This document shows positions 18,279 through 25,965 of a stretch of DNA of 32,025 bases, in pieces. The stretch is from JAEUKQ01 sp964414755 (GTDB taxonomy: Bacteria > Pseudomonadota > Alphaproteobacteria > JAEUKQ01). Under the pieces are notes generated by a model. The model saw only the letters and a list, made by a program, of their open reading frames with translations, was not told the origin of the DNA and searched no databases. The position numbers were made by a program, and so were the translations under genes. The stretch is from contig CAYPXH010000015.1 of assembly GCA_964414755.1 (NCBI GenBank), forward strand, positions 1 to 32,025, in the 5' to 3' direction. Every line of letters starts with the position of its first letter. Positions within the stretch are counted from its first letter, which is position 1.

Positions 18279-19132
18279 CAATCTAACAGTTCTGGACAAT
18301 ATGATAAAAGCCATTCCTGGTTAATTTCCCCTTTAGCAATTATCATGGTTGGGCCACTTAGAAAAACTTTAAAACCACCATCAGCATTTTGTTGAAAATC
18401 AACAATCATGGAACCATTGAGCGGTTGTACACGAATGGGCGGCTGAACATGATAGCGGTAAAAAGTAGTTAACGCAGCGGCGGTAACGCCGGTTCCGCAT
18501 GATAAAGTTTCCCCTTCGACCCCACGTTCAAAGGTTCGTATCCTAAGGGAATTATCGCTAATTCTGCTGATAAAATTTACATTTGTTCCATGCGGAGCAA
18601 ACTGGTTATGCCAGCGTAACATTGACCCCAATTTTTGGACATCTAAACTAGGCAATTTATGTTCCGGTATTTCGACCACCAAATGTGGCACACCGGTATC
18701 AATAAAATCGACATGCTTAGCAATATCAGAAGGGATATTGATTGGGACATCAAGGTAAGGTTTGTTTTTTTGTGGTATCAAAACACGAAAAGATTGTCGG
18801 TCTACCGCATAAACTGGTAACAGACCGGTTCTAGTTTCGATTAACGCTTCTTTTGTAAACATACCAAGTTCAACACCATAACGAGCTGCGCAGCGCAGAC
18901 CGTTTCCACATAAATTACCTTCACTACCATCACGATTTAGATAAGTCATCCTAAAGGCTGCTAATCGATTAGCGGATGGTTCAAGAAGAATAAAGCCATC
19001 TGCCCCTAAGCCGGTATGCTGGTGGCATATATGTTTTGTAAAAGCAGTCTTAAAAGGAAAAATTTTTTGATTTTGGTCATAAATAAGCACAAAGCTATTA
19101 CCGCAACCATGCATTTTAGTAAAAGAAAACAT
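18275..19132 (-). CDS. dapF: Diaminopimelate epimerase
   Basis: Converts LL- to meso-diaminopimelate for lysine and peptidoglycan synthesis. The protein has 285 residues. Both catalytic cysteines are present: Cys75 in EGNLCGNGLRC and Cys212 in ERGVEGETLSCGTG. The N-terminal MHGCGNSFV is also typical. It implies a cell that makes DAP-type peptidoglycan. It converges on acyP, and the two stop codons overlap in the palindrome TTAA at 18275-18278, so no space remains for a terminator between them. The start ATG has AGGG about 11 bases upstream. Confidence 0.96.
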   Translation of the reverse strand: MFSFTKMHGCGNSFVLIYDQNQKIFPFKTAFTKHICHQHTGLGADGFILLEPSANRLAAFRMTYLNRDGSEGNLCGNGLRCAARYGVELGMFTKEALIETRTGLLPVYAVDRQSFRVLIPQKNKPYLDVPINIPSDIAKHVDFIDTGVPHLVVEIPEHKLPSLDVQKLGSMLRWHNQFAPHGTNVNFISRISDNSLRIRTFERGVEGETLSCGTGVTAAALTTFYRYHVQPPIRVQPLNGSMIVDFQQNADGGFKVFLSGPTMIIAKGEINQEWLLSYCPELLDC

Positions 19133-19237
19133 CGATATTGATCCCTGAGACCATAAAATTACTATTTTTATAGAAATAATACAAGTTGTGCTTGACCAAA
19201 CGCCTGTAAAATCAGTATGTATAGTACTGACTTGTGT

Positions 19238-19314
19238 GGCGGGCGTAGCTCAGCTGGTAGAGCACCAGATTGTGGCTCTGGGTGTCGCCGGTTCGAACCC
19301 GGTCGCTCGCCCCA
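19238..19314 (+). tRNA. tRNA-His (anticodon GTG), with G-1
   Basis: A full cloverleaf with encoded CCA (19312-19314). The acceptor stem GCGGGCG (19239-19245) pairs with CGCTCGC (19304-19310), including one G-T pair. One extra base, G at 19238, faces C73 at 19311, giving the classical G-1:C73 identity pair of tRNA-His. The anticodon stem CCAGA/TCTGG holds TTGTGGC, anticodon GTG. It is divergent from dapF. Confidence 0.95.
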
Positions 19315-19520
19315 TTTCCCTGATAACCAGTATAAACTATTTGGTTCCTATCTGGCTTTATTGGAATCAAACAATATTTCCTTAAGATAATATCAATCCG
19401 AAAATCAAAACGACAAAACATGTCCGATTAACAAATTGGCTACACCATAAGCTTTTGCTTGTTTTATGGACGTCAGACTTTCAAAATCTTAAATATACAA
19501 GATTATTAAGGTAGCAAACC

Positions 19521-20570
19521 CTAAAGCAGTGATGGGTCCCCTTGAAGGGAGTTATTTTTAGGTTGCTCGGCAATTGTCGTGACAGACTGCTGGGCATCTA
19601 AGCGGCGTTTAAACCGATCCCATGTATCTTCCCAGTCTCCACGTGTGGCCGCCTTGGAATATTCGGTTGCCCGGGTTTCAAAGAAATTAGCATGTTCAAC
19701 GCCGTTAAGCATGCTGGTAAGCCAGGGAAGGGGGTGGGTATTAACCATATAAACAGGTGGAAGACCCAGCTGTCCAAGACGCCAATCAGCAATATAGCGA
19801 ATATATGATTTAATATCAGTTGCCGTCATACCTTCGACAGGACCCATATCAAAGGCCAGGTCTATGAAAGCATCTTCAAGCCTTACAACCGTTTGGGCAC
19901 AGTCAATGATGTCATTCTTAATAGCAGGCGTTAGACAACCAGTCTCCTGGCAGAACGCATGAAACAGGCGTATAATCCCTTCACAATGAAGCGATTCATC
20001 ACGTACAGACCACGTAACAATTTGCCCCATACCCTTCATCTTGTTAAGCCGTGGAAAATTCAGCAGCATGGCGAAGCTGGCAAATAGTTGTAACCCTTCT
20101 GTGAAAGCACCAAACATAGCAAGGGTGCGCGCAATATTTGCATCATTACTGACATTAAAAAGATGCATGTAATTGTGCTTATCGGCCATTTCTTTGTATT
20201 TTAAAAAAGCCGAATATTCGCTTTCTGGCATGCCAATAGTATCAAGCAAATGGCTATAAGCGGCGATATGAATAGTTTCCATATTGCTAAAGGCAGCCAG
20301 CATCATTTTAACCTCGGTCGGTTTAAAAATGCGACCGTATTTATCATGATAACAATCTTGCACTTCAACATCGGATTGCGTAAAAAAGCGAAAAATCTGC
20401 GTTAATAGGTTGCGTTCATTCTCAGTTAGTTTACGTGCCCAATCACGGCAATCTTCCCCCAATGGAACTTCTTCTGGCATCCAGTGAATCTGCTGTTGTT
20501 TTTTCCAATATTCAAAAGCCCAAGGGTATGAAAAAGGTTTATATACTTTGCTGGCAGTTAGCAGGGACAT
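19521..20570 (-). CDS. nrdB: Ribonucleotide reductase small (radical) subunit, class I
   Basis: The beta subunit carries the di-iron centre and tyrosyl radical needed to make deoxyribonucleotides. The protein has 349 residues and no N-terminal ATP cone. Metal ligands can be assigned as Asp67 (TQSDVEV), Glu98 and His101 (METIHIAAY), Glu158 (AFTEGLQLF), and Glu192 and His195 (VRDESLH). The radical Tyr105 is present in METIHIAAY, which argues against the metal-only class Ic type with Phe here. The gene follows nrdA by 45 bases in the same operon, with GGTGA before the ATG. It closely resembles other alphaproteobacterial NrdB proteins. Confidence 0.95.
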   Translation of the reverse strand: MSLLTASKVYKPFSYPWAFEYWKKQQQIHWMPEEVPLGEDCRDWARKLTENERNLLTQIFRFFTQSDVEVQDCYHDKYGRIFKPTEVKMMLAAFSNMETIHIAAYSHLLDTIGMPESEYSAFLKYKEMADKHNYMHLFNVSNDANIARTLAMFGAFTEGLQLFASFAMLLNFPRLNKMKGMGQIVTWSVRDESLHCEGIIRLFHAFCQETGCLTPAIKNDIIDCAQTVVRLEDAFIDLAFDMGPVEGMTATDIKSYIRYIADWRLGQLGLPPVYMVNTHPLPWLTSMLNGVEHANFFETRATEYSKAATRGDWEDTWDRFKRRLDAQQSVTTIAEQPKNNSLQGDPSLL

Positions 20571-20615
20571 TACATCACCATATTAAGATAAAAAATTCTT
20601 TATTGATTGGTCAAC

Positions 20616-22427
20616 TTATTGACAGGCCAGGCATTCGTCATAATTTTTGACTTCAGCAAGAACCTTACGGTGTTGGATGGTATTATCTGCCTCAACCCCG
20701 CCGGCCCATGCGGCGCGCTGAACACTTTTTGATCTACAATAATAAAGGCTTTTAATACCCATTTCCCATGAGCGGTAGTGCAGCATTAGCAGATCCCACT
20801 TGTCGATATCGCCAGGCAGGAAAAGATTTAATGATGTTGCCTGACAAACAAAAGGCGTACGGTCAGCCGCAAACTCTAACAGCCAGCGTTGGTCAATTTC
20901 AAATGCCGTACGGAAAACGGCTTTTTCATCCTCGCTTAAGCATTTTAGGTGTCGAACCGAACCGTCTTGTTCTAGAATGGATTGCCATACTTGCTCGGTA
21001 TCGGCATTTTTTTGCTGAAGCAATTTTACCAGATACTCATTTTTTACAGCAAATGAACCAGACAATGTTTTATGCGTATAAATGTTTGCCGGTATGGGTT
21101 CAATACCTGCTGATGTTCCGCCACAAATAATCGAAATGGAAGCAGTAGGTGCAATTGCCATCTTATGGCTAAACCGTTCCATAACACCAACTTCGGCAGC
21201 ATCAGGGCAAGGGCCGCGTTCTTTTGCCAAATACATACTTGCAGCATCAGCTTTTTCACGTATATGGCGGTGCATTTTAATGTTCCATGACTTAGCCAGG
21301 GCACTTTCCCAAGGTATCATGCGCGATTGCAAGAAACTGTGCCAACCCATAACGCCAAGCCCAACCGACCGTTCACGCATGGCACTGTATTTGGCATGCG
21401 CCATGCTATCGGGTGCCCGATCGATAAAGTCTTGCAAAACATTATCTAGGAAACGCATAATATCTTCAATAAAACGGGGGTCTTGGTTCCATTCATCCCA
21501 TTTTTCAAGATTTACGGAAGACAAACAGCACACCGCCGTGCGGTCTTTACCCAAATGATCGGCACCGGTATGCAGCATGATTTCACTGCACAAATTCGAC
21601 GTTGTAACCTTTAAGCCAAGTGTTTTTTGGTGGCCGGCAATTTGCCGATTAACTGTGTCTATAAATATAAGATATGGCTCACCCGTAGCAAGGCGGGTTT
21701 CAACAATTTTTTGCAACAAATTACGGGCGTTTACGGTTCTGATAACTTGCTGTGTCCGTGGGCTTTTTAAATTGAATGATGTTCCATCGCGTACAGCCTG
21801 CATAAATTCGTCCGTAATTAACACACCATGATGCAAATTTAGGGCTTTGCGGTTAAAATCGCCGGAAGCTTTACGAATTTCAAGAAATTCTTCAATTTCG
21901 GGGTGATGAACGTCCAAATAAACAGCGGCAGAACCGCGCCGCAGACTGCCCTGACTGATGGCAAGAGTCAGGCTATCCATAACCCGAATGAATGGTATAA
22001 TACCCGATGTCTTGCCATTCATGCCAACAGCCTCACCAATTGAGCGAACATGTCCCCAATAAGTGCCAATACCCCCGCCACGCGATGACAGCCAAACATT
22101 TTCATTCCAGGTATTAACAATACCATCAAGACTGTCATGCACCGAATTAAGATAACATGAAATGGGCAAGCCACGGCCGGTGCCACCATTGGATAAAATT
22201 GGGGTAGCGGGCATAAACCACAACCGACTCATATAATCGTATAAACGTTGTGCATGCGCTTGGTCATCGCTATAAGTTTTGGCTACTCTTAAAAAAAGGT
22301 CTTGATAATCTTCGCCAGGTAATAGATATCGGTCTGCCAACGTTGCCTTGCCAAAATCGGTCAATAAATTATTACGACTGTTGTTAACCTGGATTTGTGC
22401 GTTGAAAAAACGATTTCCGCCGTCCAT
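20616..22427 (-). CDS. nrdA: Ribonucleotide reductase large (catalytic) subunit, class I, without ATP cone
   Basis: The alpha subunit reduces ribonucleoside diphosphates with thiyl radical chemistry. From ATG 22427 it has 603 residues; CGGGAG lies 6 bases upstream, and the open frame up to 22484 has no family sequence. Catalytic residues are Cys91 (LPISCYLNS), Cys280 and Glu282 (NLCSEI) and Cys300 (AVCCLSSVN). The C-terminal redox pair is the shortened CLAC. The Tyr-Tyr radical relay near the end is visible in SLYYCRSKS. It begins almost directly with the catalytic barrel, so the N-terminal ATP cone of the E. coli type (about 95 residues) is missing. The promoter region carries NrdR-like boxes, and nrdB is downstream. 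Confidence 0.95.
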   Translation of the reverse strand: MDGGNRFFNAQIQVNNSRNNLLTDFGKATLADRYLLPGEDYQDLFLRVAKTYSDDQAHAQRLYDYMSRLWFMPATPILSNGGTGRGLPISCYLNSVHDSLDGIVNTWNENVWLSSRGGGIGTYWGHVRSIGEAVGMNGKTSGIIPFIRVMDSLTLAISQGSLRRGSAAVYLDVHHPEIEEFLEIRKASGDFNRKALNLHHGVLITDEFMQAVRDGTSFNLKSPRTQQVIRTVNARNLLQKIVETRLATGEPYLIFIDTVNRQIAGHQKTLGLKVTTSNLCSEIMLHTGADHLGKDRTAVCCLSSVNLEKWDEWNQDPRFIEDIMRFLDNVLQDFIDRAPDSMAHAKYSAMRERSVGLGVMGWHSFLQSRMIPWESALAKSWNIKMHRHIREKADAASMYLAKERGPCPDAAEVGVMERFSHKMAIAPTASISIICGGTSAGIEPIPANIYTHKTLSGSFAVKNEYLVKLLQQKNADTEQVWQSILEQDGSVRHLKCLSEDEKAVFRTAFEIDQRWLLEFAADRTPFVCQATSLNLFLPGDIDKWDLLMLHYRSWEMGIKSLYYCRSKSVQRAAWAGGVEADNTIQHRKVLAEVKNYDECLACQ

Positions 22428-22555
22428 AAACTGCTCCCGCTGTTGGACAAGTTGACAAAATAGAAACCTAACCACAAGAAACAACCAAACGGTCTTATGT
22501 GATTAAATATATTATTTCAGATTTTCTGATTTTTAAAAGTCAGGAAACTTTTTAT

Positions 22556-22602
22556 ACACAACATCTTGTATGTGGTCATCAATAGATGTCAAGATATATT
22601 AA
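22556..22602. promoter_or_regulatory. Pair of NrdR-like boxes
   Basis: ACACAACATCTTGTAT (22556-22571) matches the NrdR box consensus ACACWATATATWGTGT at 13 of 16 positions. A weaker second site starts at 22587, exactly 31 bp away, matching 9 of 16 including the AT core. Three helical turns is the known spacing of NrdR box pairs. No nrdR gene is in the window. Confidence 0.55.
22565..22592 (-). promoter_or_regulatory. nrdAB promoter
   Basis: On the minus strand a perfect TTGACA (22587-22592) is 16 bp from TACAAG (22565-22570, four of six). The leader to the nrdA ATG would be about 130 bases. Both boxes lie inside the two NrdR-like sites. Confidence 0.55.
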
Positions 22603-22911
22603 CAATCATGATATAAAAAATGATTCGCTGTGATATTTTTTACATCAATAGATCATAATTGCCTATATCTGGCCGCTTTCATCATGGTGTTTGATGTAAT
22701 TCATTCATAAAATAATGAACCAAAATGGTACGGATCATATTATATATATAATCCACGGTTAATATTCAGATGGTATAAACATAATAAAAATTTTAGAAAG
22801 ACATATAATTAAACAATTTATATGCTAAAATAGGCAAAGTAATCCTAGTTAAAATAGCTTGAGAAGCTAGGCACGTGTAGTATGCGGAAGACAATCTGAA
22901 AATAGGGGTAC

Positions 22912-23667
22912 ATGAACTTGGTAACACAGCAAGATGAACAGCAATCAATCACCCGGCTACAACAATTAATGCAGCGGCATTTTCCAGTTGATTTCCAACA
23001 GCTTGATGTGCGCGAATCCAAGATTGGGTTGATCATTGTTGATGTTGTGAATGGTTTTGCAACGGTTGGTTCTGGCCCATTGGCGCCTGCACGGCAGAAT
23101 CATCAAGTAAGTCGCATGATCAGCGAGACCAACAGAGTTGCCAAAGCTTTTGAAAGACAACATAAGCCCATCCTAGCTTTTTTGGACACCCATACACCCG
23201 GCAAGCCCGAACACCCATATCCGCCACATTGTGAATTTGGTACCGGTCAAGAAGACTTAGTTCCCGACCTAAACTGGCTTAACCATTCTCCAGAAGCAAC
23301 ATTGGTGCGTAAAGACTGCATTAATGGGTTTATTGGTTCTTATCAGTCAAATGGGCAAAACACTCTTATGAGCTGGGTTGAACAATTCAAAATCCATCAA
23401 TTGCTTGTTGTTGGTATTTGTACTGATATTTGCGTGATGGATCTTGTGCTGACGTTGTTGTCAGCAAGAAATCATGGGATTCTTGGAAAAGTTCAGAATA
23501 TCTTTGTTTATGAACCTGGTTGTGCAACTTACGATTTAACCAGCCAGGATGTTGCTAAAATGGCATTGCCGGTAACCAGCATTCATCCTCAAATGCCCGC
23601 CCATCATATGGGGTTGTACTTTATGGCGGCACGTGGTGCTGTATTGCTTGATCGAATTATTGTTTAA
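22912..23667 (+). CDS. Isochorismatase-fold hydrolase, plant-type nicotinamidase
   Basis: A 251-residue cysteine hydrolase of the isochorismatase superfamily, most likely a nicotinamidase that makes nicotinate from nicotinamide for NAD salvage. The triad can be assigned as Asp44 (IVDVVNGF), Lys134 (VRKDCINGF) and Cys174 (ICTDICVMD). Metal ligands are seen in DTHTPGKPEHPYPPHC (Asp92, His94, His101). The blocks VDVVNGFATVGSGPLAP, HPYPPHCEFGTG, KDCINGFIGS and VVGICTDICV resemble, from memory, plant NIC nicotinamidases much more than bacterial PncA. It stands alone, with GGGG before the ATG. Other amide or isochorismate-like substrates cannot be excluded from sequence. Confidence 0.8.
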   Translation: MNLVTQQDEQQSITRLQQLMQRHFPVDFQQLDVRESKIGLIIVDVVNGFATVGSGPLAPARQNHQVSRMISETNRVAKAFERQHKPILAFLDTHTPGKPEHPYPPHCEFGTGQEDLVPDLNWLNHSPEATLVRKDCINGFIGSYQSNGQNTLMSWVEQFKIHQLLVVGICTDICVMDLVLTLLSARNHGILGKVQNIFVYEPGCATYDLTSQDVAKMALPVTSIHPQMPAHHMGLYFMAARGAVLLDRIIV

Positions 23668-23741
23668 CCACTTATAACGCTTTAAAAGCGGTCTTGTGTG
23701 TTCATCCAAATATTATATGGTTACACAAATAATAATAAGTT

Positions 23742-23763
23742 TTTAGGAAAAGTTTAGGAAAAG
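23742..23763 (+). repeat. Tandem 11-bp repeat at the ivd ribosome binding site
   Basis: TTTAGGAAAAG occurs twice back to back (23742-23752 and 23753-23763), followed at once by GAAGAATTGCT and the TTG start. Each copy supplies an AGGA; the functional site is AGGAAG at 23762-23767, spaced 7 bases from the start. Confidence 0.9.
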
Positions 23764-23774
23764 GAAGAATTGCT

Positions 23775-24941
23775 TTGACACAATTACCTGTTTTTGATTT
23801 TGGTCTTGGTGAAACCGCCAATATGATTCGCTCTAGTGTTCAGTCTTTTGCCGCTGCAGAAATAGCCCCCCGTGCAGCGAAGATTGATCACGACAATAAT
23901 TTTCCTGCTGATCTTTGGCAAAAGTTCGGCGAGTTAGGTCTTTTGGGTATCACGGTTGACCAAAGCGATGGCGGTGCTGGCCTTGGTTACCTCGAACATG
24001 TAATTGCGGTTGAAGAAATCAGCCGCGCTTCGGCAAGTGTGGGGCTTAGCTACGGGGCACATTCGAATTTATGCGTTAATCAAATACGCCGCCATGCCAC
24101 GCTCGAACAAAAACGTAAATACTTGCCTAAACTGATTAGTGGTGCTTGGGTTGGGGCTTTGGCGATGAGCGAAACGGAGGCAGGGTCTGATGTTGTGAGT
24201 ATGCGGTTGCGTGCCGAGAAAAAAAACAATGGTTATGTATTAAATGGTAACAAGATGTGGATTACCAATGGCCCAGATGCCGATGTATTAATTGTTTATG
24301 CCAAAACGAATCCGGCTGCTGGTTCAAAGGGAATTTCTGCTTTTATTATTGAAAAGGGAATGAAGGGTTTTACCACCGCCCAAAAACTAGATAAGCTTGG
24401 AATGCGGGGATCGAACACATGCGAACTGGTTTTTCGTGATTGCTTTATTCCCATGGAAAATTTGTTGGGCAGTGAAAACCAGGGTGTTAAAATATTAATG
24501 AGTGGCCTTGATTACGAACGGGTGGTTTTGGCAGGTGGCCCGCTAGGCATTATGCAGGCTTGTATGGATGTTGTTTTGCCTTATGTGCATGAACGCAAAC
24601 AATTTGGTCAAGCCATTGGTGAATTCCAACTGATGCAGGCAAAAATTGCTGATATGTATACGGTTATGAATGCCGCCCGTGCTTATGTATATGCGGTTGC
24701 GCAAGCTTGCGACCGTAACCAGACCACCCGTATTGATGCAGCAGGTGTTATCTTATTTGCTGCAGAAAAAGCGACTTGGATGGCTTTGCAAGCTATACAG
24801 GCTTTGGGTGGTAACGGTTATATTAACGAATATCCAACGGGCCGATTGCTGCGGGATGCCAAATTATATGAAATTGGTGCTGGCACATCAGAAATTCGCC
24901 GACTGCTTATCGGACGTGAATTATTCCGTCAAACGCAATAA
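23775..24941 (+). CDS. ivd: Isovaleryl-CoA dehydrogenase
   Basis: FAD enzyme that oxidises isovaleryl-CoA to 3-methylcrotonyl-CoA, the first committed step of leucine breakdown after the branched-chain keto acid dehydrogenase. It passes electrons to ETF. The protein has 388 residues. The catalytic base is Glu248 in GLDYERVVLAGGPLG, the special isovaleryl-type position. The usual C-terminal Glu of other acyl-CoA dehydrogenases is absent, replaced by Gly-Ala in YEIGAGTSEIRR. Flavin-binding blocks AMSETEAGSD and WITNG are clear. The start is a TTG with AGGAAG 7 bases upstream. It is followed by 324 non-coding bases, so it is probably a separate transcript from the rest of the pathway. Confidence 0.95.
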   Translation: MTQLPVFDFGLGETANMIRSSVQSFAAAEIAPRAAKIDHDNNFPADLWQKFGELGLLGITVDQSDGGAGLGYLEHVIAVEEISRASASVGLSYGAHSNLCVNQIRRHATLEQKRKYLPKLISGAWVGALAMSETEAGSDVVSMRLRAEKKNNGYVLNGNKMWITNGPDADVLIVYAKTNPAAGSKGISAFIIEKGMKGFTTAQKLDKLGMRGSNTCELVFRDCFIPMENLLGSENQGVKILMSGLDYERVVLAGGPLGIMQACMDVVLPYVHERKQFGQAIGEFQLMQAKIADMYTVMNAARAYVYAVAQACDRNQTTRIDAAGVILFAAEKATWMALQAIQALGGNGYINEYPTGRLLRDAKLYEIGAGTSEIRRLLIGRELFRQTQ

Positions 24942-25191
24942 AACCAGAATATCCACAATTATTAATTGCGATGACGGAAAGATATTCATTAAGCTCGTAT
25001 AGGGTAGGGTTGTTTTCTCTAATCCTAATTGTTTATTACAGCATTTTGTAATATAACAACATTAAAAGCAGGCATAACCGAAATGTCCTTCGGTATATTT
25101 TATATAAACATCATTTTTTATAACTGATTGGGCGGTTGATAAGAAATTGATATGCATTCATATTATTCGTAAGGTAGTATTTATTGTGCTT

Positions 25192-25215
25192 TGTTTGACA
25201 AATATTTGTTAAACA
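25192..25215. promoter_or_regulatory. Near-perfect 24-bp palindrome, candidate operator
   Basis: The core ACAAATATTTGT (25198-25209) is a perfect 12-bp palindrome, and the arms TGTTT and AAACA extend it to 24 bp with only one mismatched pair. It covers the -35 box and part of the spacer, the classic place for a repressor dimer. The regulator is not identified. Confidence 0.6.
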
Positions 25216-25224
25216 GAATATGGT
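25195..25224 (+). promoter_or_regulatory. Promoter of the SDR-mcc-HMG lyase operon
   Basis: A perfect TTGACA (25195-25200) is followed at 18 bp by TATGGT (25219-25224, four of six). The SDR start is 42 bases further on. The -35 is buried in a 24-bp palindrome. Confidence 0.5.
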
Positions 25225-25265
25225 TGCTTGGGTAAGATTGTAAATGTAGGGATGAAAGGAATAAT

Positions 25266-25946
25266 ATGCCAACCGTTCTTATTACAGGTGCTAACCGCGG
25301 TTTGGGCCTTGAATTTACAAAGCAATATGCGATGGAGGGGTGGCAAGTAATGGCTTGCTGCCGGAATCCAGCGACAGCAAAAGATTTAGCCGCCATTAAG
25401 GGAAAAATATCAATTCATCGGCTTGATATGATTGATGATAGGCAAATTCGACAGTTGGCGCAGGAATTATCCGGACAAGCTATTGATGTATTAATTAATA
25501 ATGCTGGTGTTGGTGAATTCTCCGATCGTTTAGGTAATATTGAGACAACAAAATGGTTATCTTTGCTTCATGTTAATATGATAGCTCCTGTGCATATGGT
25601 TGAAAATTTTCTGCCCCATCTTGAACGTGGACAGCGAAAATTGGTTGTTAACATAACAAGCCGTATGGGAAGTATTGAAGATAATCATACCGGCGGTTAT
25701 TATTTATATCGTTCCAGCAAAGCCGGATTAAATATGGTTATGAAAAGCGTTGCTATTGAACTAAAACCAAAGAATATTGCGGTTATCTTGCTGCATCCGG
25801 GTTGGGTAAAAACGGCAATGGGTGGACAAAACGCCCCACTATCGCCAACCGAAAGTATCCAGCATCTGCGTCAGGTGATTGCTAAGGTAACAATGCATGA
25901 TACCGGACGTTTTTTTAACTATGATGGTCAAACAATTCCTTGGTAA
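25266..25946 (+). CDS. Short-chain dehydrogenase/reductase, substrate unknown
   Basis: A 226-residue SDR of the small C-factor-like type. It has the nucleotide-binding TGANRGLG (residues 7-14), Asp54, the structural NNAG (78-81), Asn104, a catalytic Ser (136 in RMGSI is best placed) and the Tyr148-x-x-x-Lys152 pair (YRSSK). Basic residues after the glycine loop and CCRNP suggest NADP(H), but this is inference. The substrate cannot be read from the sequence. It is the first gene of the leucine-degradation operon, with AAGGA before the ATG and 19 bases to mccB, so a role with branched-chain intermediates is possible but unproven. Confidence 0.85.
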   Translation: MPTVLITGANRGLGLEFTKQYAMEGWQVMACCRNPATAKDLAAIKGKISIHRLDMIDDRQIRQLAQELSGQAIDVLINNAGVGEFSDRLGNIETTKWLSLLHVNMIAPVHMVENFLPHLERGQRKLVVNITSRMGSIEDNHTGGYYLYRSSKAGLNMVMKSVAIELKPKNIAVILLHPGWVKTAMGGQNAPLSPTESIQHLRQVIAKVTMHDTGRFFNYDGQTIPW

Positions 25947-25965
25947 CCTTTTTTATTAGGACACT

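Larger units (their letters stand above)
22428..22911. other. Divergent regulatory region between nrdA and the nicotinamidase gene
   Basis: A very AT-rich stretch with no credible gene. It holds the nrdAB promoter with NrdR-like boxes, an 11-bp direct repeat (22577-22587 and 22643-22653), a 14-bp AT palindrome (ATTATATATATAAT, 22739-22752) and, nearer the nicotinamidase gene, a possible extended -10 (TGCTAAAAT, 22823-22831) without a good -35. Confidence 0.6.
24942..25265. other. Intergenic region with weak hairpin and leucine-operon promoter
   Basis: No credible gene. ACCGAA (25077-25082) pairs with TTCGGT (25089-25094) and is followed by ATATTTTAT, a weak candidate terminator for ivd. The right end carries the palindromic promoter described separately. 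Confidence 0.5.

Noticed and set aside
19192..19225. TTGACC and TATAGT upstream of tRNA-His
   Set aside because: Both boxes look good singly, but the spacer is 22 bp, too long for a normal sigma-70 promoter.
19188..19385. Short open frame across tRNA-His
   Set aside because: It reads through the tRNA gene, whose cloverleaf is clear.
21082..21558. 158-codon open frame on the plus strand inside nrdA
   Set aside because: Antisense to catalytic parts of nrdA and without a start context.
22739..22752. Perfect AT palindrome ATTATATATATAAT
   Set aside because: Made only of alternating A and T in an AT-rich gap; expected by chance and not placed on a clear promoter.
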